Assembly: GCF_022751215.1 (NCBI RefSeq) | Contig: NZ_JAICDG010000001.1 | Span: forward strand, 992,001 to 1,056,000 | DNA: 64,000 nt | Reading direction: 5' to 3' | From: Actinomadura terrae | Lineage (GTDB): Bacteria; Actinomycetota; Actinomycetes; Streptosporangiales; Streptosporangiaceae | Shown here: in pieces, positions 33,116 through 42,392 of the stretch | How the letters are laid out: every line of letters begins with the position of its first letter | How positions within the stretch are numbered: the first letter of the stretch is position 1 | Notes under the pieces: model-generated | The model's input: the letters and a program-made list of their open reading frames with translations, nothing else | Databases searched by the model: none | Told to the model about the DNA's origin: nothing | Position numbers and translations under genes: made by a program

Positions 33116-34043
33116 GCTTCCCGAGGTCGAGGTCGTCCGGCGCGGGCTGGAGCGCTGGACGACCGGGCGGACCGTCGCGTCCGCCGAGGTGCTGCACCCG
33201 AGGGCGGTGCGCCGGCACGCGGCGGGCCCGGCCGACTTCGCCGGACGCCTCGCCGGCCGCACGATGCTCACGCCGCGCCGCCGGGGCAAGTACATGTGGC
33301 TGCCCCTCCAGGACGCCTCGTCGCGGGAGGAGCCGGGCGAGGCGCTGCTGGCGCACCTCGGCATGAGCGGGCAGCTGCTCATCGGCGACCCGGAGCGCGC
33401 GCGGGAGAAGCACCTGCGGGTCCGAGTGGAGTTCACTGACGGCGGCCGCGACCTGCGGTTCGTCGACCAGCGGACGTTCGGGCACCTGATGGTCTGCGAC
33501 CTCGTGCCGGACGCGTTCAAGGAGCGCGACGGCAATAGCGATGGCACGGGTGATGGCACGGTCCCCGCGCTCGTCCCGGAGCCGGTCGCGCACATCGCCG
33601 CCGACCCGCTGGAGGACGCCTTCGACCCGGAGGCGTTCTACCGCGCGCTGCGCCGCCGCCGCACCGGGATCAAGCGGGCGCTGCTCGACCAGTCGCTGAT
33701 CAGCGGGGTCGGCAACATCTACGCCGACGAGGCGCTGTGGCGCGCGAGGCTGCACTGGGCGCGGCCGACCGAGACGCTGACCCGGGCGGAGGCCGCGCGC
33801 GTCCTGGAGGGCGCCAGGGAGGTTATGGGCGCCGCCCTGGCCGTCGGCGGCACCTCGTTCGACAGCCACTACGTCGACGTGAACGGCGACAGCGGCTACT
33901 TCGAGCGGTCGCTGGACGCCTACGGCCGCCGGGACGAGCCGTGCCGCCGCTGCGGCACCCCCATCCGCCGGGACGTGTTCATGAACCGCTCGTCCTACAG
34001 CTGCCCGACGTGCCAGCCCCGTCCCCGCCGGGCAAGGTACTAA
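33108..34043 (+). CDS. mutM: Formamidopyrimidine-DNA glycosylase
   Basis: Fpg/MutM, 311 residues, excises oxidised purines and cleaves the AP site. The N-terminal PELPEVEVV carries the catalytic Pro and Glu; GKYM has the conserved Lys; [13 protein letters not shown] is the helix-two-turn-helix; and CRRC with CPTC makes the C-terminal zinc finger. A Gly/Asp-rich insert ([12 protein letters not shown]) lengthens the middle. The GTG at 33108 overlaps the rnc stop. Confidence 0.95.
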   Translation: MPELPEVEVVRRGLERWTTGRTVASAEVLHPRAVRRHAAGPADFAGRLAGRTMLTPRRRGKYMWLPLQDASSREEPGEALLAHLGMSGQLLIGDPERAREKHLRVRVEFTDGGRDLRFVDQRTFGHLMVCDLVPDAFKERDGNSDGTGDGTVPALVPEPVAHIAADPLEDAFDPEAFYRALRRRRTGIKRALLDQSLISGVGNIYADEALWRARLHWARPTETLTRAEAARVLEGAREVMGAALAVGGTSFDSHYVDVNGDSGYFERSLDAYGRRDEPCRRCGTPIRRDVFMNRSSYSCPTCQPRPRRARY

Positions 34044-34090
34044 CGCGAGGGGACGCGGGGGACCGCAGCGGAACAGCAACCGGGGGAGCG

Positions 34091-34447
34091 ATGGACGAGC
34101 GACACGACGACGCCGAGGACGTGCGGCTGACGGCCTGGGTGCGGGGCCGCGTGCAGGGCGTGGGGTTCCGCTGGTGGGTGCGGGCGCGGGCGCTCGAACT
34201 GGGCCTGGCCGGCAGCGCGACGAACCTGCGGGACGGGCGGGTGGAGGTCGTGGCCGAGGGTCCGAGGCAGGCGTGCCAGCGGCTCCTGGACCTGCTCACG
34301 GCCGACCTGAGCGTCGAGGTGGCCGCCGACGCGGCGCCCGTGGCCGCCGCGCAGGAGGATCATCCGGTCCGTCCGGGGCGGGTGAGCGGGGTGACCGAGC
34401 GCTGGGGTGCGGCCCGCGGCGGCCTCGCCGGATTCCAGGAACGGTGA
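34091..34447 (+). CDS. acyP: Acylphosphatase
   Basis: A 118-residue acylphosphatase, which hydrolyses acyl phosphates. [16 protein letters not shown] carries the phosphate-binding loop with the catalytic Arg, and [16 protein letters not shown] carries the Asn. The protein is somewhat longer than usual because of a C-terminal tail and a short acidic N terminus. acyP between mutM and smc is a conserved actinomycete order. Confidence 0.92.
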   Translation: MDERHDDAEDVRLTAWVRGRVQGVGFRWWVRARALELGLAGSATNLRDGRVEVVAEGPRQACQRLLDLLTADLSVEVAADAAPVAAAQEDHPVRPGRVSGVTERWGAARGGLAGFQER

Positions 34448-34625
34448 TCGGGTAGGGATTTCCGGTTTGTACCTGCTAAACTAGTGGAGACAGGTTGTTA
34501 CCGGCCTGTGATGTGCGTCTTGACCAGGACCGCGGCCGGTGCGACTCTAGATGATACGCGCACCGGCTTCGGTTGCTTCTTGTGCGCGATCCCTGCTGGT
34601 TACTCAGCGTGGAGGACCCTTAGTC

Positions 34626-34823
34626 ATGGCGAAGGCTCTACTCGGCCACGTCGGCGGTCCCGACCCCCGGATGGTCGCGGAGATGCGGCGTCTTCAACGG
34701 CGCGTACGTGACCTGGAGGCCGAACTCGTACGGCTCCAGGCGGAGAACGACGCGCTGGCGACGGCGACGGACGACGACGTGATGTCGCTTGCGGTGAAGG
34801 ACCGTGAACCGGCGCTGACCTGA
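34626..34823 (+). CDS. Small coiled-coil protein upstream of smc
   Basis: A 65-residue protein, MAKALLGHVGGPDPRMVAEM followed by a heptad-like helix (RRLQRRVRDLEAELVRLQAE). It is conserved in many actinomycetes near smc, as far as I recall, but no function is assigned. A short coiled coil next to a long coiled-coil SMC invites the idea of interaction, with no direct support. An intrinsic terminator follows. Confidence 0.75.
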   Translation: MAKALLGHVGGPDPRMVAEMRRLQRRVRDLEAELVRLQAENDALATATDDDVMSLAVKDREPALT

Positions 34824-34849
34824 TCGGCGCCTTCTCTCGAAAGTGGACA

Positions 34850-34880
34850 GGGACGCCCTGACAAGGCGTCCCTTCTGTTT
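34850..34880 (+). terminator. Intrinsic terminator
   Basis: GGGACGCC (34850-34857) pairs with GGCGTCCC (34865-34872), loop CTGACAA, followed by TTCTGTTT. It is one of the few classical terminators here and ends the small coiled-coil gene, so smc has its own promoter. Confidence 0.85.
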
Positions 34881-35223
34881 GCCGTCGCCGCGGTCGCGCG
34901 GCGGCGGACCCTCTCGTCCTCGGACACACAACGTGACCCCGGAAATCCGGAGCCGCGCTCTTTGCCGCGGCTCGGTCGCGGCCCGTCGCCGTTCCCGGGC
35001 GGCGCGAACCTTCAGGCTCCGGTCAAACCTCGGTGTGATTTCGGCCTGTCCGATTCTGAGATCCTTGGGACAATTGTCGGTATTTGGGGCCTACCGGGGC
35101 CCGCGACCCTCCGTGCCCCGAATCCTGCCCTCGGCCGCGCGTCCTGTACCCGCTCTCCCCGGAGACCGAGGTATAACGGAACATTGCCCGTCGACCGGGG
35201 CGCCGTGAGGAGGGAGGACGCGC

Positions 35224-38200
35224 TTGTACCTGAAGAACCTGACGCTTCGCGGGTTCAAGTCCTTCGCGTCCTCCACCACGCTCCGGTTCGAGCCGGGCAT
35301 CACCGCCGTCGTCGGGCCCAACGGGTCGGGCAAGTCCAACGTGGTCGACGCGCTGGCGTGGGTGATGGGGGAGCAGGGCGCGAAGTCGCTGCGCGGCGGC
35401 AAGATGGAGGACGTCATCTTCGCCGGCACCGCCAGCCGGGCGCCGCTCGGCCGCGCCGAGGTCGTGCTGACGATCGACAACTCCGACGGCGCGCTGCCCA
35501 TCGACTACTCCGAGGTCACGATCAGCCGGTTGATGTTCCGGTCCGGGTCGAGCGAGTACGCGATCAACGGCGACTCCTGCCGGCTGCTGGACATCCAGGA
35601 GCTCCTGTCGGACTCGGGCATCGGCCGCGAGATGCACGTCATCATCGGGCAGGGGCAGCTCGACCGCGTCCTGCACTCGGGGCCCGAGGGGCGCCGCGCG
35701 GTGATCGAGGAGGCCGCGGGCGTCCTCAAGCACCGCAAGCGCAAGGAGAAGGCGCTCCGCAAGCTGGACGCGATGCAGGGCAACCTGACCCGCGTCCAGG
35801 ACCTCACCGGTGAGCTGCGCCGCCAGCTCAAGCCGCTCGGCAAGCAGGCCGAGATCGCCCGCCGCGCCGCCGTCATCCAGGCCGACCTGCGCGACGCCCG
35901 GTTGCGGCTGCTCGCCGACGACCTCGTCACGCTACGGACCCGGCTGGAGCAGGAGGCCGCCGACGAGGCGGCCGTCCGCACGCGGCGCACCGAGACCGAG
36001 CGGGCGCTCGGCGAGGCGCAGCGGCGCGAGGCGGTGCTGGAGGCCGAGGAGGCCGAGGAGGCGCCGAAGCTCGCGCGCGTCCAGGACACCTGGTTCCAGC
36101 TCTCGGCGCTGAAGGAGCGGCTGCGCGGCGTCGCCGACCTCGCCGCCGAGCGGCACCGCAACGCCGCCGAGGCGCGCGAGGACGACCGGCGCGGCCGCGA
36201 CCCCGAGGACATGGAGCGCGAGGCCGCCGAGATCCGCGAGCAGGAGGAGATGCTCCGCGCCGCCCTGGAGGAGGCGCAGGACGGGCTGTCGCGGGCCGTC
36301 GAGGAGCGGTCGGGCGCCGAGGACGCGTTCGCGGGGGAGGAGCGCAGGCTCCAGGCCGCCGCGCGCGCCGCCGCCGACCGCCGCGAGGAGCTGGCCCGGC
36401 TGCGCGGCCGGGTCGAGGCGCTGCGCAGCAAGGCGCAGGCGGGCCGCTCGGAGATCGGGCGGCTCGCCGACGCGCGCGAGGAGGCCGGGCAGCGCGCCGA
36501 GGCCGCGCGGAGCGAGTTCGAGGCGTTCGAGGCCGAGGTCGTCGAGGACCCGGCGCTCGCCGCCGAGCACGAGCGGGCGCAGGAGGCGCTGGCCGCCGCC
36601 AAGGACGCCGCCGAGGAGGCCCGCGCCGCCGTCGACGGCCCGCGCGGCGCCCTGAAGGACGCGCGGTCGGCGGTCGGCGCGGCGCGCTCGGCCGACCAGG
36701 GCGCGCAGAAGAAGGTCACCGCGCTCCAGGCGCGGATCGAGGCGCTGAACCTGACGCTGGCGAGCGCCGCCGACGGCGGCGAGGCGCTGCTCGCGGCGGG
36801 CGCCGACGGGTCGCTCGACGGGGTGCTCGGCACGGTCGCGTCGCTGCTGAGCATCCGGCCGGGATACGAGACGGCGGTCGCCGCCGCGCTCGGCGACGCC
36901 GCCGAGGCCATCGCGGTCGGCTCGCTGGACACCGCCGAGGCCGCGCTGGCGCTGCTGCGCGCCCGCGAGGCCGGACGCGCCGGGCTGGTCGTCGGAGGCG
37001 GACCCGCGCACGACGCGGCCCGCGTCCCGGGGGTCGACTACGCGGCCGACGCGGTGGGCGTCCCGGAGGCCGTCCGCCCCGCACTCGCGTATCTGCTGCG
37101 CGACGTCGCCGTGGTCGATGACGTCCCGGCGGCCGTGGCGCTCGTCCGGCGCGAGCCGTCGCTGCGGGCCGTCACGCGCGACGGGGAGCTGGTCGGCGCG
37201 CACTGGGCGCGGGGCGGCGACGCGGGCGGCGGGCAGAGCCTGCTGCGGATGCGCGCCACCCTCGACGAGGCCACCGAGGACCTCGCCGCCGCCGAGACCG
37301 CCGCCGTCGCCGCCGCCGAGGGCCTCGCGGCCGCGATGGAGTCCGAGCAGGCGGCGCAGGCCGCGCTGGACGCCGCGCAGGCCGCCGCCAACCAGGCCCA
37401 GAACGGCGTGAACCAGGCCCAGGCCGACCTCGACCGCGTCCGCGCGCGGGTGCGGGAGTTCGACGCGCAGGCCGCGCAGGAGGCCAAGCGCGCCGCGCGG
37501 CTGGAGGCCGACGTCCGCGCGGCGCGGGGCGAGGCCGAGCGGCTGACCAAGGCGCTGGACGCGGCGAACGACTCCCTGGAGCAGGACGTCCGGGCCGCCG
37601 ACGAGCTGGCGCTGCGGCTCGCCGAGTCCGAGGAGGCCGCCGAGGTCGCCGACGAGGTCGGCGAGGACACGCAGGCCCGCGACGAGCTGAACGCGCGCTG
37701 CCAGGAGCTGCGGGCGGCCGAGATGGAGGCGCGGCTCACCGTCCGCACGGCCGAGGAGCGCGTCCAGGCCATCGCCGGGCGCGCCGACGCCCTCGAACGC
37801 GGTGCCCGCCGCGAGCGCGAGGAACGTGCCCGCGCCGCGCAGCGCCGGGCCCGCCGCGAGCGGCAGGCGCGGGTCGCCGAGGCCGTGCTGAAGGGCGCGC
37901 GGACGGCGCTGGATCGCGTCGAGCTGTCGCTGGCCGCCGCCGTCCGGCGCCGGGAGGCCGCCGAGCAGGCCCGCGCCGCGCGCGAGGCCGAGCTGAAGGT
38001 CGTGCGCGGCCAGGTCCGCGAGCTGTCGGGCACGCTGGAGCGGCTGGTGAACGTCGTGCACGGCAACGAGGTCGCCCGCGCCGAGCAGCGGCTGCGCCTG
38101 GAGCAGCTCGAACAGCGCGCGCTGGAGGAGTTCGGCCTGGAGGTCGACTCGCTGGTCAACGAGTACGGGCCCGACCAGCCCGTCCCGCCCGACCCGGAGC

Positions 38201-38892
38201 AGGGGGAGGACGCGCAGCCGGTGCCCTACGAGCGGGCGGTCCAGGAGAAGCGCGCCAAGGTCGCCGAGCGGCAGCTCAACCAGCTCGGCAAGGTCAACCC
38301 GCTCGCGCTGGAGGAGTTCGCCGCGCTGGAGGAGCGGCACGCGTTCCTCACCTCGCAGCTGGAGGACCTGAAGAAGACCCAGCGGGAGCTGCTCGGCCTC
38401 GTCAAGGAGGTGGACGACCGGGTCCAGCAGGTGTTCGCCGCCGCCTACGACGACACCGCCCGCGAGTTCGAGCGGATCTTCGCGCGGCTGTTCCCCGGCG
38501 GGGAGGGCAGCCTGTCGCTGACCGAGCCCGGCGACATGCTCGCGACCGGCGTGGAGGTCGCCGCCCGCCCGCCCGGCAAGAAGGTCAAGCGGCTGTCGCT
38601 GCTGTCGGGCGGGGAGCGCTCGCTCGTGGCGATCGCCTTCCTCGTCGCGGTGTTCAAGGCGCGGCCGTCCCCCTTCTACGTGCTGGACGAGGTCGAGGCC
38701 GCGCTCGACGACACCAACACCCAGCGGCTGATCACCGTGTTCGAGGAGCTGCGCGAGTCGTCGCAGCTCATCGTCATCACCCACCAGAAGCGCACCATGG
38801 AGGGCGCCGACGCGCTCTACGGCGTCAGCATGCGCGGCGACGGCGTCACCCAGGTCGTCAGCCAGCGCCTCCGCGAGCACGAGCTCGCCTGA
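35224..38892 (+). CDS. smc: Chromosome partition protein SMC
   Basis: SMC, 1222 residues, the ATPase of the condensin-like SMC-ScpAB complex. Walker A GPNGSGKSN is at residue ~33, long coiled coils run about 170-500 and 680-1000, the hinge is at about 530-670 (GVLGTVASLLSIRPGYE), and the C-terminal head has LLSGGERSLVA and FYVLDEVEAALDD. The TTG start at 35224 has GGAGG upstream and gives MYLKNLTLRGFKSFA, the standard N terminus. ftsY lies further downstream, after the accessory 39-47 kb block, instead of directly next to smc as in many relatives. Confidence 0.97.
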   Translation: MYLKNLTLRGFKSFASSTTLRFEPGITAVVGPNGSGKSNVVDALAWVMGEQGAKSLRGGKMEDVIFAGTASRAPLGRAEVVLTIDNSDGALPIDYSEVTISRLMFRSGSSEYAINGDSCRLLDIQELLSDSGIGREMHVIIGQGQLDRVLHSGPEGRRAVIEEAAGVLKHRKRKEKALRKLDAMQGNLTRVQDLTGELRRQLKPLGKQAEIARRAAVIQADLRDARLRLLADDLVTLRTRLEQEAADEAAVRTRRTETERALGEAQRREAVLEAEEAEEAPKLARVQDTWFQLSALKERLRGVADLAAERHRNAAEAREDDRRGRDPEDMEREAAEIREQEEMLRAALEEAQDGLSRAVEERSGAEDAFAGEERRLQAAARAAADRREELARLRGRVEALRSKAQAGRSEIGRLADAREEAGQRAEAARSEFEAFEAEVVEDPALAAEHERAQEALAAAKDAAEEARAAVDGPRGALKDARSAVGAARSADQGAQKKVTALQARIEALNLTLASAADGGEALLAAGADGSLDGVLGTVASLLSIRPGYETAVAAALGDAAEAIAVGSLDTAEAALALLRAREAGRAGLVVGGGPAHDAARVPGVDYAADAVGVPEAVRPALAYLLRDVAVVDDVPAAVALVRREPSLRAVTRDGELVGAHWARGGDAGGGQSLLRMRATLDEATEDLAAAETAAVAAAEGLAAAMESEQAAQAALDAAQAAANQAQNGVNQAQADLDRVRARVREFDAQAAQEAKRAARLEADVRAARGEAERLTKALDAANDSLEQDVRAADELALRLAESEEAAEVADEVGEDTQARDELNARCQELRAAEMEARLTVRTAEERVQAIAGRADALERGARREREERARAAQRRARRERQARVAEAVLKGARTALDRVELSLAAAVRRREAAEQARAAREAELKVVRGQVRELSGTLERLVNVVHGNEVARAEQRLRLEQLEQRALEEFGLEVDSLVNEYGPDQPVPPDPEQGEDAQPVPYERAVQEKRAKVAERQLNQLGKVNPLALEEFAALEERHAFLTSQLEDLKKTQRELLGLVKEVDDRVQQVFAAAYDDTAREFERIFARLFPGGEGSLSLTEPGDMLATGVEVAARPPGKKVKRLSLLSGGERSLVAIAFLVAVFKARPSPFYVLDEVEAALDDTNTQRLITVFEELRESSQLIVITHQKRTMEGADALYGVSMRGDGVTQVVSQRLREHELA

Positions 38893-38920
38893 ACACCGGC
38901 TCGCCTGAACGCCGCCGGGG

Positions 38921-40129
38921 TCAGTCCGCCGAGGCGGGCGCGGCGGCCGGCGTGAACAGGAAGCCGTCGCCGTCCGTCCGGCCGCAGGCGCTCTGGATCG
39001 CGTGCGCGCCGCCGGTGGCGCCGAGGTCGATGCCCACGCACATGCCGTTCGCGCGGGTCGCCTCCGGCACGAGCCGGTAGAGCTGCCCGGCCTTCGCCTG
39101 CCGCTTCGCCGGGTCGAGCCGGAACCGCTGGAGCCGGTCGTCGCCGCACGGCTTCATGTGCAGCGCGGCCCGCTCGTCGACGGTGTCGAGCGTGACGCAG
39201 CGCAGATGGCCCTGCGTCGTCCACGCCCTGAGCCGGAGGAGCGGCGCGCCGCCCGTGACCTCGGCGACCTCGATGCGCTGGTAGCGGTCGTCGGGGGCGC
39301 ACCGGTCCCGCGCGAGCCGCGGCTCCAGATGGTCGTCGGGCAGGATCGACAGGCACTGGCCGTCGGGCGCGCCGCCGGTCACCGGCATGATCGTGTACCA
39401 GCCGGGACGCGGCGGCGGGATCCGGGACGTCGCGCTCGACGCCTCCCCGGACCGCTCGTGCCGCGACTCCCCGCCGAACGCGCCGAGCAGCGTCGACCCC
39501 ACCAGCGCGATCGTGATGAACGCGGGCGCCGCGACCAGCAGCGACAGCGACCGCTTCGACCCGCCGCCGCGGCCCGGCCCGGCGCCGCGTCCGGACGTCT
39601 TGCGGTGCCGCGCCCCCTGCTCCGCCTTCGCGGGCGCCTCGCGGCGGCCGTGCCGTGCACCGGTGGGCTGGGTGTCGTCGGGCTGCGGCCTCCTGGGCGG
39701 CGCGGGCCTGCCGACGAGGCGCCGGTCTCCCTCGTCGATGGGCGGCCGCACATCGACGCCCCGCATCGGAATGGGGATGGTGGCGGGGTTCGCGCCCTGC
39801 GCGGGCGCGGGGCTGACGCGCGCATGCGCCCGAACCCACCGCTCACGGTCCTCCGGGACGAGACCGCATGCGGTCACGAACGCCAGCACGATCTCGCGGG
39901 ACGGCAGGACGTCGCCCCCGAGCAGACCGGCCAGCCCGCCGGGGATCAGCACCCCGGCGGCCCAGACCCGTTCCTCGATCTCGGAAACGCGCAGGCCGGA
40001 CCATTCCTGGAGGCGGCGCAGCAGGGCGACGAACTCCACTGGCCCGCCGGCGTTGTCCGGCTGGGGGGCCACCCTGGTAACCGGCACTGGTGTCCTTCCG
40101 CGGGCGGGGACGCGTGATTTCGTGGGCAT
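38921..40129 (-). CDS. HTH-type membrane protein with a C-terminal trefoil-like domain
   Basis: A 402-residue protein in three parts: an N-terminal helical XRE/HTH-like domain (EFVALLRRLQEWSGLRVSEI, about residues 30-100), a basic linker, one membrane helix (LLVAAPAFITIALVGSTLLG, near residue 205), and a Cys-containing outer domain (GQCLSI, RCVTLDTVDERAALHMKPCG, GMCVGID) with the spacing of a ricin-type beta-trefoil. The DNA-binding-like part would be inside, the lectin-like part outside. The function is unknown; it converges on smc. Confidence 0.65.
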   Translation of the reverse strand: MPTKSRVPARGRTPVPVTRVAPQPDNAGGPVEFVALLRRLQEWSGLRVSEIEERVWAAGVLIPGGLAGLLGGDVLPSREIVLAFVTACGLVPEDRERWVRAHARVSPAPAQGANPATIPIPMRGVDVRPPIDEGDRRLVGRPAPPRRPQPDDTQPTGARHGRREAPAKAEQGARHRKTSGRGAGPGRGGGSKRSLSLLVAAPAFITIALVGSTLLGAFGGESRHERSGEASSATSRIPPPRPGWYTIMPVTGGAPDGQCLSILPDDHLEPRLARDRCAPDDRYQRIEVAEVTGGAPLLRLRAWTTQGHLRCVTLDTVDERAALHMKPCGDDRLQRFRLDPAKRQAKAGQLYRLVPEATRANGMCVGIDLGATGGAHAIQSACGRTDGDGFLFTPAAAPASAD

Positions 40130-40286
40130 CGTAGCGATCTCCTCGGCCGAAGTGGCTAATGTTCGCTATGCGGTCTCTTGGATTGATTCATTGGTCTTGA
40201 CGTGATTCATGGCGCCCTGAACCCCGGCGCCGGTCTCGCGCCCGTCTCACGCTCGTCACACGTCCGTCCGATGGAGGGCCCTCCCG

Positions 40287-41552
40287 ATGTCGCGCTCCGG
40301 CGACCCGTCCCCGCGGGCCCTGAGGCGTTCCGTCGAGACCCGCATCGGCACCACGTTCGTGCTCCTGATGCAGATGCGCGTGCTCATCGTCGGCGCGACC
40401 GTCCTCGCCGACGACAAGGTGCGGGGCGACCCGTGGGCGCTGTGCGTGCTGGCGGTGGCGGCGCTGCTGTCGGGCGTGGTGCTCGCGGGCTGGGAGCGGG
40501 TCGTGCTGCGGCTGTTCGAGCAGCCCGCGCTGCTGGCCTTCGACGTGCTCATCGGCTACGCGGTGCTGCGGGTCGGCGGGATCTTCGGCCCGTACTTCCT
40601 GCTCACGGTGGTCGCCGCCGGTCTCGCGGGGCTGCTGTACCGGTGGCAGGTCACCGCCCTGCTGTGCCTCCAGCAGACCGCCCTCTACTACACGGCGCTC
40701 TACCAGAGCCGGACGGACGAGACCGCCGCCGCGCTCCCGCTGCTCGTCGCGCTGCCCGCCTTCTACGTGAGCGGTGCGCTGGTCGGCACGGTGCTGCGGC
40801 GGCTGTTCGACGAGCACGCCGCCGCCGAGGAGGCCCGCTGGCGGATGGAGGCGCAGGCGATGGCCGCCGAGGAACGCTCCAGGCTGGCCAGGGAGATGCA
40901 CGACTCGCTGACCGCGACGCTCGCCGGGATCGCGCTGTCGGCCACCGGCCTGCCCGCCTGGGTGCGCAGGTCGCCCGAGCGCGCCGAGACCGAGGCGCGG
41001 CGCATCGCCACCGCCGCGCAGGTCGCGACCCGCGAGGCGCGCTCGCTCATCGCCGAGCTGCGCGACGACGCCGTCCAGCGGCCGCTCGGCGAGGCGGTGG
41101 CCGAGCTCGCGACCGAGTGGGAGAGCGTCGCCGGTATCCCGGTGCGGGTGGAGGCCGAGCCGGGCGCCGACCTCCCGCTCCGGACGCGGCAAGAGCTGGT
41201 CACGATCGTGCGGGAGGCGCTGGAGAACGTCCGCCGGCACGCGCACGCGTCCCGCGTCGAGCTGACGGTGGCCTCCGTCCGGGACGGCGGCGCGGACGGC
41301 GCCGAGGACGGCCTGGAGGTGCGCGTTAGCGACGACGGCCGCGGCCTGCCGGTCCGGCCCGGCGGCGACGGCTGGCTGGACGCGCTCGCCCGTGACGGCC
41401 ACTACGGCCTCGTCGGCATGCACGAGCGGGCCCGCCGCGCGGGCGGACGGCTGGAGGTGGTCTCGACGCCGGGCGCCGGGACCGTGATCATGGTGCGGAT
41501 GCCGGCGGCGGGCGGCGGGCCCGAACCCGTGCGGGCCGCGTTGGGGAGGTAG
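40287..41552 (+). CDS. NarL-type sensor histidine kinase
   Basis: A 421-residue kinase with about five N-terminal membrane helices (residues 25-175) and no separate sensor domain. The HisKA_3 phosphoacceptor is H205 in LAREMHDSLTATLAGI; the ATPase part shows REALENVRRHAHAS (N box), VSDDGRGLP and GLVGMHERARRAGG. GGAGGG precedes the ATG. Its stop overlaps the response-regulator region, so the pair is translationally coupled. The signal is unknown; intramembrane sensing is plausible. Confidence 0.9.
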   Translation: MSRSGDPSPRALRRSVETRIGTTFVLLMQMRVLIVGATVLADDKVRGDPWALCVLAVAALLSGVVLAGWERVVLRLFEQPALLAFDVLIGYAVLRVGGIFGPYFLLTVVAAGLAGLLYRWQVTALLCLQQTALYYTALYQSRTDETAAALPLLVALPAFYVSGALVGTVLRRLFDEHAAAEEARWRMEAQAMAAEERSRLAREMHDSLTATLAGIALSATGLPAWVRRSPERAETEARRIATAAQVATREARSLIAELRDDAVQRPLGEAVAELATEWESVAGIPVRVEAEPGADLPLRTRQELVTIVREALENVRRHAHASRVELTVASVRDGGADGAEDGLEVRVSDDGRGLPVRPGGDGWLDALARDGHYGLVGMHERARRAGGRLEVVSTPGAGTVIMVRMPAAGGGPEPVRAALGR

Positions 41553-41554
41553 TG

Positions 41555-42232
41555 ATGGACGAGGGCTCGCCCGGGCGCTACCGCGTCCTGATCGTGGACG
41601 ACAACGCCTTCATCAGGGCCGGGCTCACCTCCGCGCTGGAGGCGACCGACGACATCGAGGTCGTCGGCGAGGCCGGGGACGGGCAGCGGGCGCAGGAGCT
41701 GGCCTGGCAGCTGATGCCCGACGTCGTCCTGCTGGACGTGCGGATGCCGCGCACCGACGGGGTCAGCGCCGCCGCCGCGCTGAGCCGCGTCAGCCGCGTG
41801 ATCATGCTGACGCAGGTGGAGGAGCCCGACGTGGTGCTGTCGGCCGTCCGCAACGGCGCGGTCGGCTACCTCGTGCACAACACGTTCACGGTGGACGAGC
41901 TCGCCGAGGCGATCCGGGACACGGTGCGGCACCGGGCCCACCCCCTCTCGCACGCGGCCAGCGCCGCGCTCATCGACGCCGCGCGGACGGACCGGGCCGC
42001 CGCGCCCGCCGCCGATCCGGCGGAGCGGCGCGCGCGGTTCGGCCTTTCGGCCCGCGAGGTCCAGGTCATGGACCTCATCGTGCGCGGTCATGCGAATCAG
42101 GACATCGCGGCCAAGCTATTTCTCACCGAGAAGACCGTCAAGAACTATATCAATCGCATTTACGCGAAGCTCGGGGCGCCGAACCGGGCGACGGCCATCG
42201 TCACCTGGCTCGGAATGCCTCCGCAGGGCTGA
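41555..42232 (+). CDS. NarL/LuxR-type response regulator
   Basis: A 225-residue regulator with a receiver domain (VLIVDDNAFIRAGL; phosphoacceptor Asp61 in LLDVRMP) and a C-terminal LuxR helix-turn-helix (LSAREVQVMDLIVRGHANQD, TEKTVKNYINRIYAKLG). The ATG at 41555 is preferred, with GGGGAGG five to six bases upstream; a GTG at 41552 is equally close. Palindromic sites found just downstream (42271-42288) and before the globin genes (44230-44247) are likely targets, an inference from position. Confidence 0.92.
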   Translation: MDEGSPGRYRVLIVDDNAFIRAGLTSALEATDDIEVVGEAGDGQRAQELAWQLMPDVVLLDVRMPRTDGVSAAAALSRVSRVIMLTQVEEPDVVLSAVRNGAVGYLVHNTFTVDELAEAIRDTVRHRAHPLSHAASAALIDAARTDRAAAPAADPAERRARFGLSAREVQVMDLIVRGHANQDIAAKLFLTEKTVKNYINRIYAKLGAPNRATAIVTWLGMPPQG

Positions 42233-42270
42233 TCCGCGCCTCCGCATTTGGGGCCCCGAGCGGCCCCGAG

Positions 42271-42315
42271 TAGGGCCCTAGGGCCCTACGGCCGCCTGTT
42301 CCCGCTCCGTAGCGT
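42271..42315 (+). promoter_or_regulatory. GH16 promoter with 18-bp palindrome
   Basis: TAGGGCCCTAGGGCCCTA (42271-42288) is a perfect 18-bp palindrome. Twenty-one bases later lies TAGCGT (42310-42315), a -10-like element within CGTAGCGTTC. The same arrangement occurs at 44230-44274. The palindrome replaces a -35, typical of an activator-dependent promoter. Confidence 0.6.
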
Positions 42316-42392
42316 TCCGGTCGAAGGAACTGAGGCAAGGCCGGTCCTTTTTCCTCCGGGCCGCCGTGAATCTCCCTCTTCTGGAGGCCCCC

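Noticed and set aside
35932..38880. A 982-codon minus-strand frame antisense to smc
   Set aside because: Mirror of the smc codon pattern (Leu/Gly/Arg/Val repeats), no domain.
40287..42232. DosRS-type hypoxia two-component system
   Set aside because: The sensor lacks GAF haem domains and the palindrome found nearby is not the DosR box; only the NarL family membership and globin proximity are shared.
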